Shown here: positions 19,826 through 31,774 of the stretch, piece by piece
Position numbering within the stretch: position 1 is the first letter of the stretch
Layout: every line of letters starts with the position of its first letter
Source: Cantharellus purpuraceus
Lineage: Eukaryota > Basidiomycota > Agaricomycetes > Cantharellales > Hydnaceae
Assembly: GCA_025174535.1 (NCBI GenBank)
Contig: JALBUN010000005.1
Span: 434,001-498,000 of the forward strand
Length of the DNA: 64,000 nucleotides
Direction: 5' to 3'
Notes under the pieces: generated by a model
The model's database searches: none
Seen by the model: only the letters and a program-made list of their open reading frames with translations
What the model was told of the DNA's origin: nothing
Position numbers and translations under genes: made by a program

Positions 19826-20965
19826 GAATCCAACCATCCAACCAGTGGCACTCAGAAGCAGGTAACAGCAATGTGTGAAGTAGTCTAGCAACTGCTTCAC
19901 ATGAGTTCAAGCTTCTAATGCTCTGCAAAGGCAGTACACACTAGTAACTTAAACAAGAGCACTAATGGCAGGAATATCGACAGACAATCTCACCCTGTAG
20001 ATTTGTAGTCATGTGAGGCAGATACTACACTCATGCCCAAAGCAGGAATATCACTACTTCGAGTGCAATAAAGTACAGTTACACAACTGTAAAAGATCCT
20101 TGAACTGGTAATCAACAGTTACTGAGATATAGAGGATGACACTGTATGTCACTCTAGTCACACTGGTGTGCAGAAGATGGGTAGAAGTGGTAGAATATGT
20201 TACTATTTCAGAGGCAGAATGACCTCCTTATATATTGTATTTACAGGAGCTGAGTAATGCTTCTGGAATATTCTACCTATTAATAGATGGAAACTACTGG
20301 AAGGTTGTGGAAGGTGGAAGAAAGGGGTAGAATATTCCAAGCCAATCACAGGATCTGATCACTGCGTTAACACTGATCAGGAGCTGAATAATGGTTCTGG
20401 AAAGTTCTATCTAATAATAGAAGGAAACAGCTAGAATGTTATGGAAAGGGGTAGAATATTCCAAGGCAATCACCTGATTTGATCACCCATCAGCTGATCT
20501 GATCCCTGAACTAGGCACTGATCAGGCAAAAAGAAAGGTGTCCACCCTGTTTTCTGCACTGGTTTGGACAGCCATGGATAGCCACATCTCATGTGATGAT
20601 CTCCATGGAAAATAGTGCCCTGAGAGGCTGTGGTTGTCAAGTTAGAGAATATTTATTGATCAGAGACATCTGAGCTTGAATTCAGGCCAAATGTCTGGTC
20701 CAAAGGTGGATAGCCAGCTGTGCGAAGGTTTGTGGGTGCCTATGGGTCCACAACTGTAGCACAGCAGAAATAAATCATTCTGGGCCAAGTTCTGCATGGA
20801 ATATTCCCAAAAAAAATATGAAAAATTAGAGAATATTTGAATAAGTCCATTCCAGGTACAAGCACCAAATATATGCTGATATTTAGGAATGGAAAAGCAA
20901 AGAATAGCACATTGGTGCTGCATAAATGGAATTTGATAGGGAAAAGGTGGTTCCCATACAAGCAC

Positions 20966-21248
20966 AAGCCTTCATAGCTGCTGAGGTGGTCTTTGGACAA
21001 TCCTTGGCAATATGACCTACTTGTCCACAAAAGAGACAGAGGTTCTGCTTCATATGATGCTGTTGTTCCTGTGAAGTAAGTTTACCATCTTTACCAAGCT
21101 TGGTAGAGAGGTCAGGGGTCTGCTTTGGAGTTCCAGAGGTAGAGGCTGTAGGGGGGTTGGATCTGGGGTTACTGAATTTACTGGAGTTGGGCTGCTTCTT
21201 GTTGTTGCTACCTCATCCTTAATTTGGGATGGAAGGCCATTGTATAAC
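20966..21248 (-). pseudogene. Family D gag fragment (D1, part 3)
   Basis: Matches D2 gag 29045-29500 with a deletion. Contains the coding sequence of the CCHC knuckle (minus strand C-L-F-C-G-Q-V-G-H-I-A-K-x-C). Ends at the B2 LTR. Confidence 0.7.
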
Positions 21249-21538
21249 TGTTAAGGGCTGGAAAACTTGGGGGTCAAAGGGAATAACCAGAGTCCAGCTG
21301 CTAGTGGTGAAAGGGAGGGGACTTTACTGTTTCAGTTCAACCGGAGACAGAGTGAGGACAATAACTATTGAGCTGGATTGAGTGGACTTGGCTTCAACTT
21401 GTGTGTTGCACCCCTCAGATCGTCAGTCCAATATTTCAGGGTTTGGAGTACGGAGTTGGATCAAGGATCTGGAGTTCAACTTGTCAAGAAGGTACTTATC
21501 AAGAAGCTAGCAACCAAGAAGTTGATGGGGCAAATCTT

Positions 21539-22375
21539 GTCAAAAATTTACTTAAATAAAACTAAAGGAGCTGCTGGAGTAAAAGATGGGGAGATATGAT
21601 AAGGAAAAGGTGTAGAAGACTCAGGCATTTCTGGTCAATGGATGGGGATAGGATCATTTTTGAATTTATCTTGTGAGCCTTCTCTTCATTCTATGGGAGT
21701 GGTTTCTACTCAAAATGGGAGATATTATGATGATTAATACTCGTCATAAATCCCAAGTCAAACAGATAAAATCTCCTTCCTCTGTAAAATGTTTGTTTCT
21801 TGTGACATCATATATTACAATTTACTGTATCATTTGTTTTCTCATATGTTTCATCCTGACTAAAAAACAGTCTTTCATGTGAATATCAAATTGTATATTA
21901 TGGCTGTAGCTACATATCAAAATGAGATCAGATTGATTATATTCATCCCTCCCAAGTTGAAAAACAAACAACTTGTATTGTCTTCTGTCGTTCCTGGAAT
22001 AGCTCATAAGCGACCCAATCAATTTCTAATATTTTGCATATCCTATTAGGATATTGCAACATCTATTTCTATCCCAAATTACAAAGGATTTGGACCACAG
22101 GATCTATTTCTATTGCACATACACTTGCATAAAGTGTCTTTGTTCCCTATCACCACTTAAAATCCCTCATAGCAGCTGCAATTCTTGGTTGATTTCCTTG
22201 ATATTTGATCACTGAGTTCCAGTCAAGTACATCTACAAATTGACTATGCATACATTCCTCTCCACAACCTAGCCCTACCTCTATTTAATATCTACTTTGC
22301 CACATATACTTCCTATACACACACACACATACTCAATCTTCTCACTGTTGCCTACCTCCCTCCTCTATTCCTTAC
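21539..22375. mobile_element. Unclassified 837-bp insertion with AAATCTT duplication
   Basis: Bounded by AAATCTT at 21532-21538 and 22376-22382; the empty site is seen in B3. Begins GTCAAAAATTTAC and ends CTATTCCTTAC. I see no terminal inverted repeat beyond GT/AC, no poly-A tail, and no ORF longer than about 70 codons. AT-rich. Confidence 0.75.
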
Positions 22376-22610
22376 AAATCTTAGTTGATATATGAACTAC
22401 TGTAATAGACAGAGAGTAGCCTGTATAAGTATGTGGAGAATTGAATGCTGAAACTAAAACAATAAGACAATAAGATGGATATGGAGTACAACATGGAAAG
22501 GAGTTTGGAGTTTGGACCCAAGTCCAAACTGAAACTAAACAATATAAAAGAAGGAGGTTTGTTGTAACCCATAAGAAGAAACCGCTTATAAAGAGAACAA
22601 TAATGGAGTT

Positions 22611-22745
22611 TGGGGTTGATGGAGGTGGAGTTGATGGAGGTGGAATTGATGGAGGTGGAGTTGATGGAGGTGGAGTTGATGGAGGTGGAGTTGATGAAGG
22701 TGGAGTTGATGGAGGTGGAGTTGATGGAGGTGGAGTTGATGGAGA
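22611..22745. repeat. 15-bp minisatellite GGAGTTGATGGAGGT, about nine units
   Basis: Purine-rich tandem array near the end of LTR B2. B3 has a shorter, degenerate version at 30668-30735 and B4 at 53637-53690, so copy number varies among LTRs. Confidence 0.95.
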
Positions 22746-22924
22746 TCTGGAGTTTGGACTTGGTGTTACAGGATGTAACAGTATCTCCCTTCTAGATTGA
22801 GCCCATGAGATCTTAGTCAGCATCATGGGAAAATTGGCGGTATATGTGTTTGAGTTGGCACATGAGGCTGGCCAAATTATTAAACACGTGTTACCTCTCT
22901 CCTTACCTCTTACCACCATCTGAC

Positions 22925-23899
22925 ATGCCCTCTGCCAAAGAACTTCATCAGCAATGCACCACATTGGATAAGTTGATTGCTGAGGCTGATGCTGCAGAGA
23001 AGAAGAAGGCGGAGGAGGAGAAGAGGATCGCGAGGGAGGCAGCAGCTTGTGAGAGGGCCACTGAGGCAGCTCAAGTCAGGGCAGAGGCTGCGAAGAAAAG
23101 GGCATTATTGAGGGTAGTTGCAAAAGGCAAGGAGGTGGATAAGGATTCGGATGAAGAATCTGAATTGGACCTTGTATGCAATATGTGCATCAAGTGCGAC
23201 GACATGTGCAAGTGGGCAACAGTGAGTGGAATAGTGACTGGATGTCAAAATATCATACTGATTATTACTTTTGTTTCCTAGACCGGGAAATCTCCCTCTT
23301 GCCTCACATGCCAGACAAACCAGCTGAAATGTAAGGTAAAAGGGAGTGCTCCTCCTTGACAGAAATGTGATCATGAGGAGGGCAGTAGCATGGTGGATCC
23401 TTCTCCCAAACATCGATGGACTAGGGCCACAAGTACAGGTCCTGCCATGGAAACCATGCCTCCTGCATTGGTCGAAGCTGTGCAGGATGTCAGTATTAAC
23501 ACAGCTGTGATGGCCTGTCAATTGATTGAGGTTTCTGAGCACACCAAAAGGATGAATGCAGCTCTCCAGGGCATTGAGACCTATATGGGTGAGCTTGCAG
23601 GGATGTTCCATCATTATATGATGGGACAGAGGTGGGGTCTGCTCCAACAGGAGTTGGATGCACTGGAGTTGGAAGCTCTGGGCACTGTATATGACATGGA
23701 CTTGAACTCCTCAGGATCTTGGGACTCTTTTTTCAGAGAATCTCAATAGGTTGGATGATGAGAGGTGGTGGTCATGGGAGGAGATAGATAGGATGCTCAG
23801 GGAGCAGGAGTTAGAATCGGAGAATCTGGAGAAGGAGGGAACAGTGGATGGGGAATCAGAGGAGTCAGGTGTAGGAGAATCAGAGATAGAGGAGAAGTG
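22925..23899 (+). pseudogene. Antisense accessory ORF of element D2, Zn2Cys6 type
   Basis: Lies between the D2 3' LTR and the D2 pol, on the opposite strand. ATG 22925 (MPSAKELHQQCTTLDKLIAE) leads an Ala/Glu/Lys coiled coil, then CNMCIKCDDMC. Excising a predicted intron 23222-23281 (GTGAGT...CTAG, 60 nt) joins it to SCLTCQTNQLKCK, giving CX2CX6CX10CX2CX6C, the GAL4-type binuclear zinc cluster. A TGA at about 23357 and a frame change at a T6 run near 23728 break the reading; the frame then continues as LDDERWWSWEEIDRMLREQE to 23899. Homologous ORFs occur in C (44598-46505) and L (51833-52650). Probably once a DNA-binding or Gag-associated protein; dead in this copy. Confidence 0.65.
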
Positions 23900-23999
23900 A
23901 TGTATCTAGAGAACATGATGACTAGTGAATGACTGAGTTTCTTGGATAAAACTGGAGTGAATCAAAACAATATGGGGCTGGATTTATGAGGATAAGCCT

Positions 24000-26487
24000 G
24001 GTGGAAATCAGAGATAATCTCCATCACATGTCCTAATTCCAAGGCTGGTAGCCAGGAGGTTTCTTCATCTGTTCCTTCATATCCTGTCCACTTGACAAGG
24101 TATTGCAATTTACATTTTCATCTCTTGTCGATCCTGGAGTCCAATATCTCTTCTCATACTCTGGTTCTCCATTTATGACAACAGGAGGGACTGGAGTTGG
24201 TTCTCAACCAGAGAATGGATCTGGAGTTGAAGGTTCAAGCATGGAAACATGGAAGATGGGATGAATGGAGCACATGTTTTCTTGTAGATGGAGGGTGAAA
24301 GAGTTAGAGCCTGCTTGAGCAATGATTTCAAAAGGACCAAGGTATTTTTCTGATAGTTTCTTGGAAGGTCTTGTGGTATGGATATTGTCAGATTTGACAA
24401 AAACCTTGTCTCCAACCTTGAAGTCTGGGGCCAGAGATTGGCAATGGTCAGTGGAGGTGGAGTATCGGAGTTGGGCATCGGAGATGGTCTTTTGGAGATG
24501 CTGATGGAGTTCATGGAGGTCCACAGTGAAATTTCAAGCTCTTGAGGAAGCAAGGTCTCATTTGGGATGTACAGAGATGTTTGGGTGGTAACCCTTGTTG
24601 GCAAAGAATGGTGATAAGCCAGTAGTGGTGTTTGGAGCATCATTATATGCAAATTCTGCAAGTGGAAGTAAGTCAGACCAGTTGTCCTGTTGGTAGTTGC
24701 AATAGACTCGGAGGTACTATTCCAGAGTCTGGTTTATTCGTTCAGTTTGTCCATTAGCTTCCAGATGGTATCCAGGGGTGAAATGGAGTTTGATGTCCAA
24801 AGCCTTTCCAAAGGTTTGGAAAAAAGAGGACATGAACTCCATACCATGGTCAGAGGTAATGTGTGATGGAACTCCATGCTTGGAAAAGACATGGAGCACA
24901 AATAGTTTGCAAGCATAGGAGCTGTGATGGTATCAATCATAGGAATAAAAATGGACTGCTTGGTGAGGCGATCCACAATAACTAAGATGGTGTCATAACC
25001 AGAGGATGCTGGGAGCTTCTCAATGAAGTCCATGGATATGGAGTTCCATGGACTCTCCAGAATGGGGAGTTACTTGAGTAGTCCATAAGGACAATGTCTC
25101 TGTGACTTTGAGTGCATACAAGTGGTACAAGACTTGATGTAGGACTTAGCGGAACCATGGAGTTCAGGCCAGACATAGTCCCACCTGACTAGATCTATAG
25201 TTTGGTTCCATCCAAAATGACCAGAGATCGGATGGTCATGTTTGTTCTGGAGTACATGGAGTCGGAGATTGTTTACATCAGGGATGTAGATGTGGTTGTC
25301 AAGATAGAGTAAGCCTTCCGGGTCAATGGACCAGTGATTGGTCAGTTTAATGAGATGTCCAGAGATGGCTGGATCTGATTGGAGTGCAGATTGGATATTG
25401 GAGTGGAGTGTATCAACATCCATAGTGATGGCTGCTTGGAGGACTGGAGAATAGAACGTCATTGCTTGGAGGGAAGCAGTTAACTGTTCATTAGTAAACA
25501 CAGGCCTAAGATTATGTGGATTTACTGCTGCATAATCATTTCCTCCCTCTTTAGGATAGATGTCCCATTGTCTAGTTAATGAGTCTGGTTTTGTGCCAAG
25601 TTTGCCGGGACAGAAATAGATTACCAGATTAAACTGGGACAGGAATTTGGACCAGTGGGCTTGCTGCCTAGTAAGGAGTTTGGTAGTTGAGGTTCTTGTG
25701 GTCTGTAATGACATCAACCAGAGTTGGAGATCCTTTGAGGTAATGTCACCAGGACTTGAAAGCTTCAAAGATTGCGAGTAGTTCTTTATCATGGACATCA
25801 TAGTTGAGTACTGCCGGAGTGAAAGTCCAGGAATGGAAAGCTATTGGATGAACCTCATTGTCTGTCAGAGAGACAGTTGATAGAATGGCTGCCAGTGTGT
25901 AGTCAGAGGCATCAGTTTCTACAATGATTGGAGATCCTGGGTTCCATTGTGATAAGACCGGAGCTGTGGTAAAAGCTCTTTTTAACATTTCGAAGGATGT
26001 CTGGCAGGAGTCTGAGAACTCCCACAGAGTTCCTTTACAAGTCAGACAAGTCAGTGGAACTGTGAGGTTGGAGTAGTTGAATATGAAATGCCTATAGAAA
26101 TTGGCAAATCCTAAGAAGGATTGCACATCTTTGACTTTGTGGGGTTCTGGCCAATCTTGTATTACCTGGACTTTGCTGGAGTCCATAGTAAGTCCGTTTG
26201 GAGACAATATATATCCAAGGTACTCGACCGTGCTTTCATGGAAAGAACATTTGTTGGCTCGAGCATACAGCTTGTGTTTCCAGAGTCAGAGAAGGACTTC
26301 ATGGACATGGTTGCTGTGTTCTTCAGAGTTGTCAGAGTATATCAGGATATCATCCAAGTACACGAGGATGCATATATCCAGGAGGTCAGAGAAGATGTCA
26401 TTCATAAGAGGCTGGAATGCTGCCAGAGCATTGGTAAGTCCAAAGGGCATAACACACCACTCGAATGAGCCATAGCAAGTGTGAAAT
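24000..26487 (-). pseudogene. Element D2 pol, C-terminal part (RT end, RNase H, IN, chromodomain)
   Basis: Minus-strand Pol. RT palm at 26286-26480 has [15 protein letters not shown] and [12 protein letters not shown], with the catalytic YLDD intact. RNase H follows at 25746-26207 (IVETDASDYTLAAILS), then the integrase zinc finger (HDHPISGHFGWN with a later CTTCMHSK), the core at 24717-25033 ([26 protein letters not shown]) and the integrase C-terminus at 24204-24524 (GDKVFVKSDNIHTTRPSKKL). Below 24180 a degraded chromodomain can be read. Several frame breaks make it a pseudogene. The 5' part continues beyond the G2 insertion at 27899. Confidence 0.9.
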
Positions 26488-27893
26488 TGTTTTGGAACCC
26501 GCAAAATTATGGTGTTAGGGCAAACTCTAAATCACCACAATTCCGTGAATGAACAGCTGAGAAGAATATCAAATCCTACTGCAGCACAACTCCAGAAATG
26601 ATTTAACGTTTGTACTTTGGTTACAATCCGTTGTAATGGTCAATGCAGACGATACGCAGGAAGGTAATACGTTTCTTAGCAGTAGGGAATGAATAAGACT
26701 TCCAGAGTCTAGAGTTCACGGACGCTTAGGGGTCCAGATATTCCAAAAGAGGGGAATGCACTTAGAGGCTAGAGGAAGTAGGTGGATGAATCCGACCGTC
26801 CAACCAGTGACACTCTGAAGCGGGTAACAGCGATGTGTGAAGTAGTCTAGCAACTGCTTCACACGAGTTCAAGCTTCTAATGCTCTGCAAAGGCAGTACA
26901 CACTAGTAACTTAAACAAAGAGCACTAATGGCAGGACTATCGACAGACAATCTCACCCTGTAGATTCGTAGTCACGCAAGGTAGATACTACACTCACGCC
27001 CAAAGCAGGACAATCACTACTTCGAGTGTAATCAAATACAGTTACACAACTGTAAGCGACCCTTGAACTGGACAATCAACAGTTACTGAGATATAGAGGA
27101 TGACACTGTATGTCACTCTAGTCACACTGATGTGCAAATGATGGGGTAGAAAATGGTTATTTATTTCAGAGGCAGAATGGGCTCCTTTTATATTGTATTT
27201 ACAGGAGCTGACTAATACTACTGGAAACTTCTACCTATTAATAGATGGAAACTACTGGAAGCTAGTGGAATATGTGAGAAGGGGGTGGGAGTTTCCTAGC
27301 CAATGAGCTGCTTGGATTTGCTCTGACTCATGGCATGAGTCATGGATGGAGTCATAGTGTGACTCAGAGCAGGAGTCATAGTATGAATAATCACAGGAGT
27401 CATTGCATGAGTCACCATTACTCAAATAACTCGGTCAATACTTCATTTCCCAGGCTGATTAGCACAGCTATGGGTAGGCACGGCTTCTATTGAACTCTCC
27501 ACCAAAAATGGAGTCAGGAGGTGCAGTGGTTGCAAAGATATTGAGCATTTACTGGCAGTGGTGACCAGATTGAGTCAGAGATTGAAATGAGTCATGTGAT
27601 TGAAAATGAGTCAGTTGTCCAGGTGACTCCGGCTGACTTTGAGGCTGGTGACATCTGCGAAGGTTTGTGGGTCCATGTGGGTCCCAAAACTTCGCCCAGC
27701 AGAACAATAAGTTTGTAGACTCATTTCTGCATGGAAAATTCCCAAAAAAATATGAAAAAATAGAGAATATTTGAATGGCCCTGAATCAAGAGAAAGCAGC
27801 AGATATATGCTGATATTTTAAGGCCATCAAGTGGAATTGTACAGTTTCGGGACTTTAAACAAGATCTTTTAAGGGAAAACCAGTTTCCATACA
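26488..27893 (+). mobile_element. Solo LTR of family G (G2) inside D2 RT
   Basis: TGTTTTGGAACCC ... GTTTCCATACA, 1406 bp, flanked by GAAAT at 26483-26487 and 27894-27898. The RT reading frame is restored when it is removed (KWKPAF / [11 protein letters not shown]). No coding content. Confidence 0.95.
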
Positions 27894-27898
27894 GAAAT

Positions 27899-28830
27899 GC
27901 AGGTTTCCATTTGTCACCTTCGTGAATCCAGACAAGATGGTAAGCATGCCGGAGATTGATTTTGGTGAAGAATTGAGCCTTCCTAGGACTGTCAAGAAGA
28001 TCAGAGATGCAAGGAAGTGGGTAATGGTCTTTTTTGGTGATTTTATTGAGGCCCCTGAAATCAACACAGAGTTGGAGGGAGCCATCTTTTTTCCAAATGA
28101 AAAGGAGTGGAGTGCCACCTGGAGATCAGGTTGGCCAGATGAAACCGTAAGATAGATGCTCATCGATGAATTCTCAAAGAGCCTGGAGTTCACTCTGAGA
28201 CAAGGAGTAGATCAGACCAAAAGGAGGAGATGTTCCATCTTCCATTTTGATTCTCAAATTGTATGGCTTGTGAGTGGGTAGGGTATCAGCATGGGTTTTG
28301 TTAAAGACATCCATGAATTTGTGATATTCAGTCGGAATGTTCCTCATGTCAACCAGAGGGTCCTCAGAGTTCCTTGGAACTGTGGAGGAGATGAACAACT
28401 TGAATGTTTGCATGTCAGCTTGGAAGGAGTCATGGGCAAAGGTTGCCACATTGATGAAAGCAATTTTCAGAGCAACAAGTGGAGACAGAGTTATGGAGTT
28501 GAGTGGAGCTGATGCTACCAACTTGGATGGTGCCAAGGATTTAGTCTCTATTGGAGTTCAGAATGAGATACTGCCCAATACCCAGTCAATCAATGGATTG
28601 TAGCAGGTGAGCCAGTTGTGTCCCAGAACTGCCAAGCAACTAACATCCAATGGAGTTACATAAAAAGTAATGGAGTGGGTTTCTCCCATAGGAAAATGGA
28701 GTGGCAAGTCAATTGTGGATTTAATAACAGAGTTGGAAGATCCATCGAAGAGCCATAACGGAATCAGAGTGATGTCTTCAGTCCAGAGGTGATGTCTGGA
28801 GACAAAATGAGTGGAACCAGAGTCCACTAG
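27899..28830 (-). pseudogene. Element D2 protease and RT N-terminal part
   Basis: The protease opens [18 protein letters not shown] near 28827 with active-site DSGS, then [20 protein letters not shown] and [20 protein letters not shown]. The frame continues through the linker into RT (EYHKFMDVFNKTHADTLPTH, then YNLRIKMEDGTSPPFG, the RT N-terminus). Ends at the G2 insertion. Small shifts separate the pieces. Confidence 0.8.
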
Positions 28831-28989
28831 GGTTGGAATCAGAGTTGAGAGGAGAGGTGAGTCAGAGTGTCAAGGAGTTAGGATATGAAAGAGCAGATGC
28901 ATTGAGATGTAGCTCCACAAAGGCACCAGTGAGTTCAATGCAACCCTTGTCCAGTGCTGGAGCCAGAGGGTTGCTGATTATTTTTTTGG

Positions 28990-30123
28990 CTCCATAGCCT
29001 TGGCTTCAGAGCTCTTGTCAGACTTGTTGTCCATTGTAGCAGCATGAGCCTTTGTAGCTGCTGAGGTGGTCTTTCAGACAATCCTTGGCAATGTGACCTA
29101 CTTGTCCACAAAAGAGACAGAGGTTCTGTTCAATACACTGCTGTCATTCCTGTGGAGTAAGTTTACCATCTTTACCAAGCTTGGTAGAGAGGTCAGGGGT
29201 CTGCTTTGGAGTTCTGGAGGCAGAGGCTGCAGGGGGGTTGGATCTGGGGTTACTGGATTTACTGGAGTTGGACTGCTTCTTGTTGTTGCTGCCCTGGGTG
29301 TTGGAGGATGAAGTGGACTTGCCCTTGTTGTGGGACTTGTCCTGATTCTTGCCCAAGGAGATCTCTCGAGCTACTTTGGAGCGTCATTCCCAATACCAAG
29401 CATCAATGGACTGTACTAAAGTCCTGAGTTTGGATAGGGTGACTGGTTTGCCTACTCTGGCAACTTCATCCTTAATTCAGGATGGAAGGCCATTGTATAA
29501 TTGGCATCAGAGTGCAGCATTTCCCCATTGGACATGAGTAGCTAGTTGATTGAACTCAACCAGATACTTAGTGATCTGCTGGTTATCATGCATTTGGAGA
29601 TTCTTGAGTTCAGCCTTGGCTTTGGCCTCTGGGTCATGAGGTCTGAAATTGGTCTTCAATTCAGACACAAACTCGGAGTAGTCATCTAGCCAAGAGGCTC
29701 TGGAATCAGAGGTCAGGGTGGGTTCAAACCAATCGAGTGCAGTCCCCTTTAAATCAGATAGAGCATAAGTAACTTTAGCACTACCATTGGAGAATCCATC
29801 AGGATGGTCATGGAAGTTGAGGGTGCATTGCATAAGGAAGGGTTGGAGTTTGCAGGAATTGGATCCGTTGAAGGTATCTGGTTCTCGGACCTTGGTCCGA
29901 GTGGAGGACTTCTTCAGAGATGATATGGAGTTAGCCAACATACTGAGGGCTTCCACAAGGTTAGGGATGGGGATGGATGAGGGGTTGGCTGGAGGAGTGC
30001 CTTCCTGGAGTTCAGCCTCGAGCTCCTGATTGGATACCAGAGCTTCTCCAGGGACTTCCTCAATAGTGGTGGGTAGTACTCTTGCTCAGATGGAGGTTTG
30101 GGTGCTTCAGGGGGGCATGACAA
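28990..30123 (-). pseudogene. Element D2 gag
   Basis: First ATG at 30123 (MSCPPEAPKPPSEQEYYPP), 25 bp from the LTR. The 29507-29956 segment is the capsid-like core (REPDTFNGSNSCKLQPFLMQ, then ALSDLKGTALDWFEPTL, then KTNFRPHDPEAKAKAELKNL). The Ser/Asn/Lys-rich nucleocapsid follows, and a CCHC knuckle CLFCGQVGHIAKDC is encoded near 29080-29125. Frame changes at about 29950 and 29500 and stop codons break it. Same gag as the D1 fragments. Confidence 0.8.
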
Positions 30124-30147
30124 TTGAGGGTAGTAGTTTGTATATAG

Positions 30148-30769
30148 TGTTAAGAGTCTGGGACAACTCAGGGTTCAATGGAAAAAGGCCAGAGTTTGGC
30201 TGCTAGTAAAGAGGGAGATGGGATTTTACTGTTCCAGTTCAACCGGAGACAGAGTGGGAGCAATACTATTGAGTCGGATCGAGTGGACTTGGCTTCAACT
30301 TGTGTGTTGCGCCCTCTTGGATCATCGGTCCAATATTTCAGAGTTTGGAGTATGGAGTTGGATCAGGGATCTGGAGTTCAACTTGTCAAGAAGGTACTTG
30401 TCTAAGAAGCTAGCAACCAAGAAGTTAATGGGGCAAATTTTAGTTGATATATGAACTACTGTAATAGACAGAGAGTAGCCCATATCAGTATGTGGAGAAT
30501 TGAATGCTGAAACCAAAACAAAAAGACAATAAGATGGATATGGAGTACAACACAGAAAGGAGTTTGGAGTTTGGACCCAAGTCCAAACTGAAACTAAACA
30601 ATATAAAGAAGGAGGTTTGTTGTAACCCATGGGGGGAAACTACTTATAAAGCAAACAATAATGGAGTTTGGGGTTGACAGAGGTGGAGTTGATGGAGGTG
30701 GAGTTGACAGGGATGGAGATGAAGGAGATGGAGGTCCGGAGTTTGGACTTGGTGTTGTGGGATGTAACA
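30148..30769. repeat. Family B LTR (B3), 5' LTR of D2
   Basis: TGTTAAGAGTCTGG ... GGATGTAACA, 622 bp, intact, no insertion. Defines the full B LTR. Confidence 0.9.
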
Positions 30770-30873
30770 ACCTCCCTGCCTCCAGTTGAACTGGAAACAG
30801 TAAAGTCCTCTCCCATCAACTCTAGCATCCAAACTCTGGTTATGTCCTTGAACCCCATTTGCAGCACTTAACA
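30770..30873. repeat. Inverted family B LTR fragment (B5)
   Basis: Reverse complement of the first about 95 bp of LTR B, ending CACTTAACA. Directly abuts B3. Confidence 0.7.
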
Positions 30874-31774
30874 AACCCCCTAGCCCCAACTCTGAAGCTC
30901 CACCCCAATGCATTTGTTGTGTAATAATATGTCACATTACACACAGGCTAACAATTCATACACCCAAGTCACATGGATTTTTCAGAGAATCAATACTACA
31001 ATACAGTGGATTGAACGGATGGAATTTTGCATGCACAAAAGTATGTTTTTCTGAGGAGCCATTACACCTGGGTTGTGAATTTCAACACTGTTACAAGGGA
31101 ATGGAAGGCCTGGCTGCTATCTATCTCATCGGTTGAACAATGCTTGGCATCAACTGCACGTCTGCGAGATACCCCCAGAGCTGGTCCCATTTGGATGTGA
31201 CTGCATATCTAGGTGGTACATACCAAGTTACCATGGGAGTTGAGATAGTATCCTAAGTCGATGACAGCATCACATGACGGAGCTGCGTTGGGTGAGGACG
31301 CCGGTACCTGGCGAGAGGCCTCCAGATGCGCTGAAGCCAAGTGTAGTGTGCGGTGTAGACATGCAGACCTGGATTGGACGGTGATCCTTTGGCAAGTGCA
31401 CGTCGGGTCCGAGGTCGGGAGGGAAGGAAGGTGATTGGCTGAAGGTGCGATTTATGATTAAGTTAGGCTGGATGTGGGGTGATGGGGCAGGGATGAGCGT
31501 GATGTACAAGGGGCGGCTGGTGGGGAATCTGGAGGGCGGGTTCGAGAGACCGCATTGGAGATGGGGGAGGGAGAGGTGGAGTAGCCGTGTCGTCCGTGGC
31601 AGAGTGCCAGCGGCCAAGGCCACGTGGACGGGGCCAAGCATGGCCGATGCGATGCTCTGGTTCGGGCACCCAATAGCCGTCAACAAAGGCGGGCCGGGTA
31701 CACCCGAGTGCCGCCAGGCAAACAAATAAATACATAAGTGTGCCTCGTCCTCCCTCTTTCCGCCGACGTCGAAC
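30874..31774. promoter_or_regulatory. Upstream region of SFP1, with CACGTG and CCAAT
   Basis: No gene seen. GC and CpG content rise sharply from about 31270, marking the change from repeats to host DNA. A CACGTG E-box lies at 31621-31626 and a CCAAT box at 31670-31674, about 100 bp before the SFP1 ATG, with an AT-rich stretch at 31723-31735. The promoter role is inferred from position. Confidence 0.4.

Larger units (their letters stand above)
18128..20960 (+). mobile_element. Solo LTR of family G (G1), carrying nested LTR J
   Basis: Starts TGTTTTGGAACCC and ends CCCATACA. Target duplication AGCAC at 18123-18127 and 20961-20965. The same unit without insert is G2 (26488-27893, 1406 bp); inverted copies are G3 (56564-57995) and G4 (58396-59208). 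The extra length is J. Confidence 0.85.
21249..22780. repeat. Family B LTR (B2), split by an 837-bp insertion
   Basis: TGTTAAGGGCTGG ... GGATGTAACA. Removing 21539-22375 leaves a B LTR collinear with B3 (30148-30769). It is placed as the 3' LTR of the minus-strand element D2. Flanking 5-mers of B2 and B3 do not match, so the pair may have been rearranged. Confidence 0.8.

Noticed and set aside
22365..22964. 199-codon minus-strand frame with Pro/Ser/Thr repeats
   Set aside because: Generated by the 15-bp minisatellite of LTR B2; no start or homologue.
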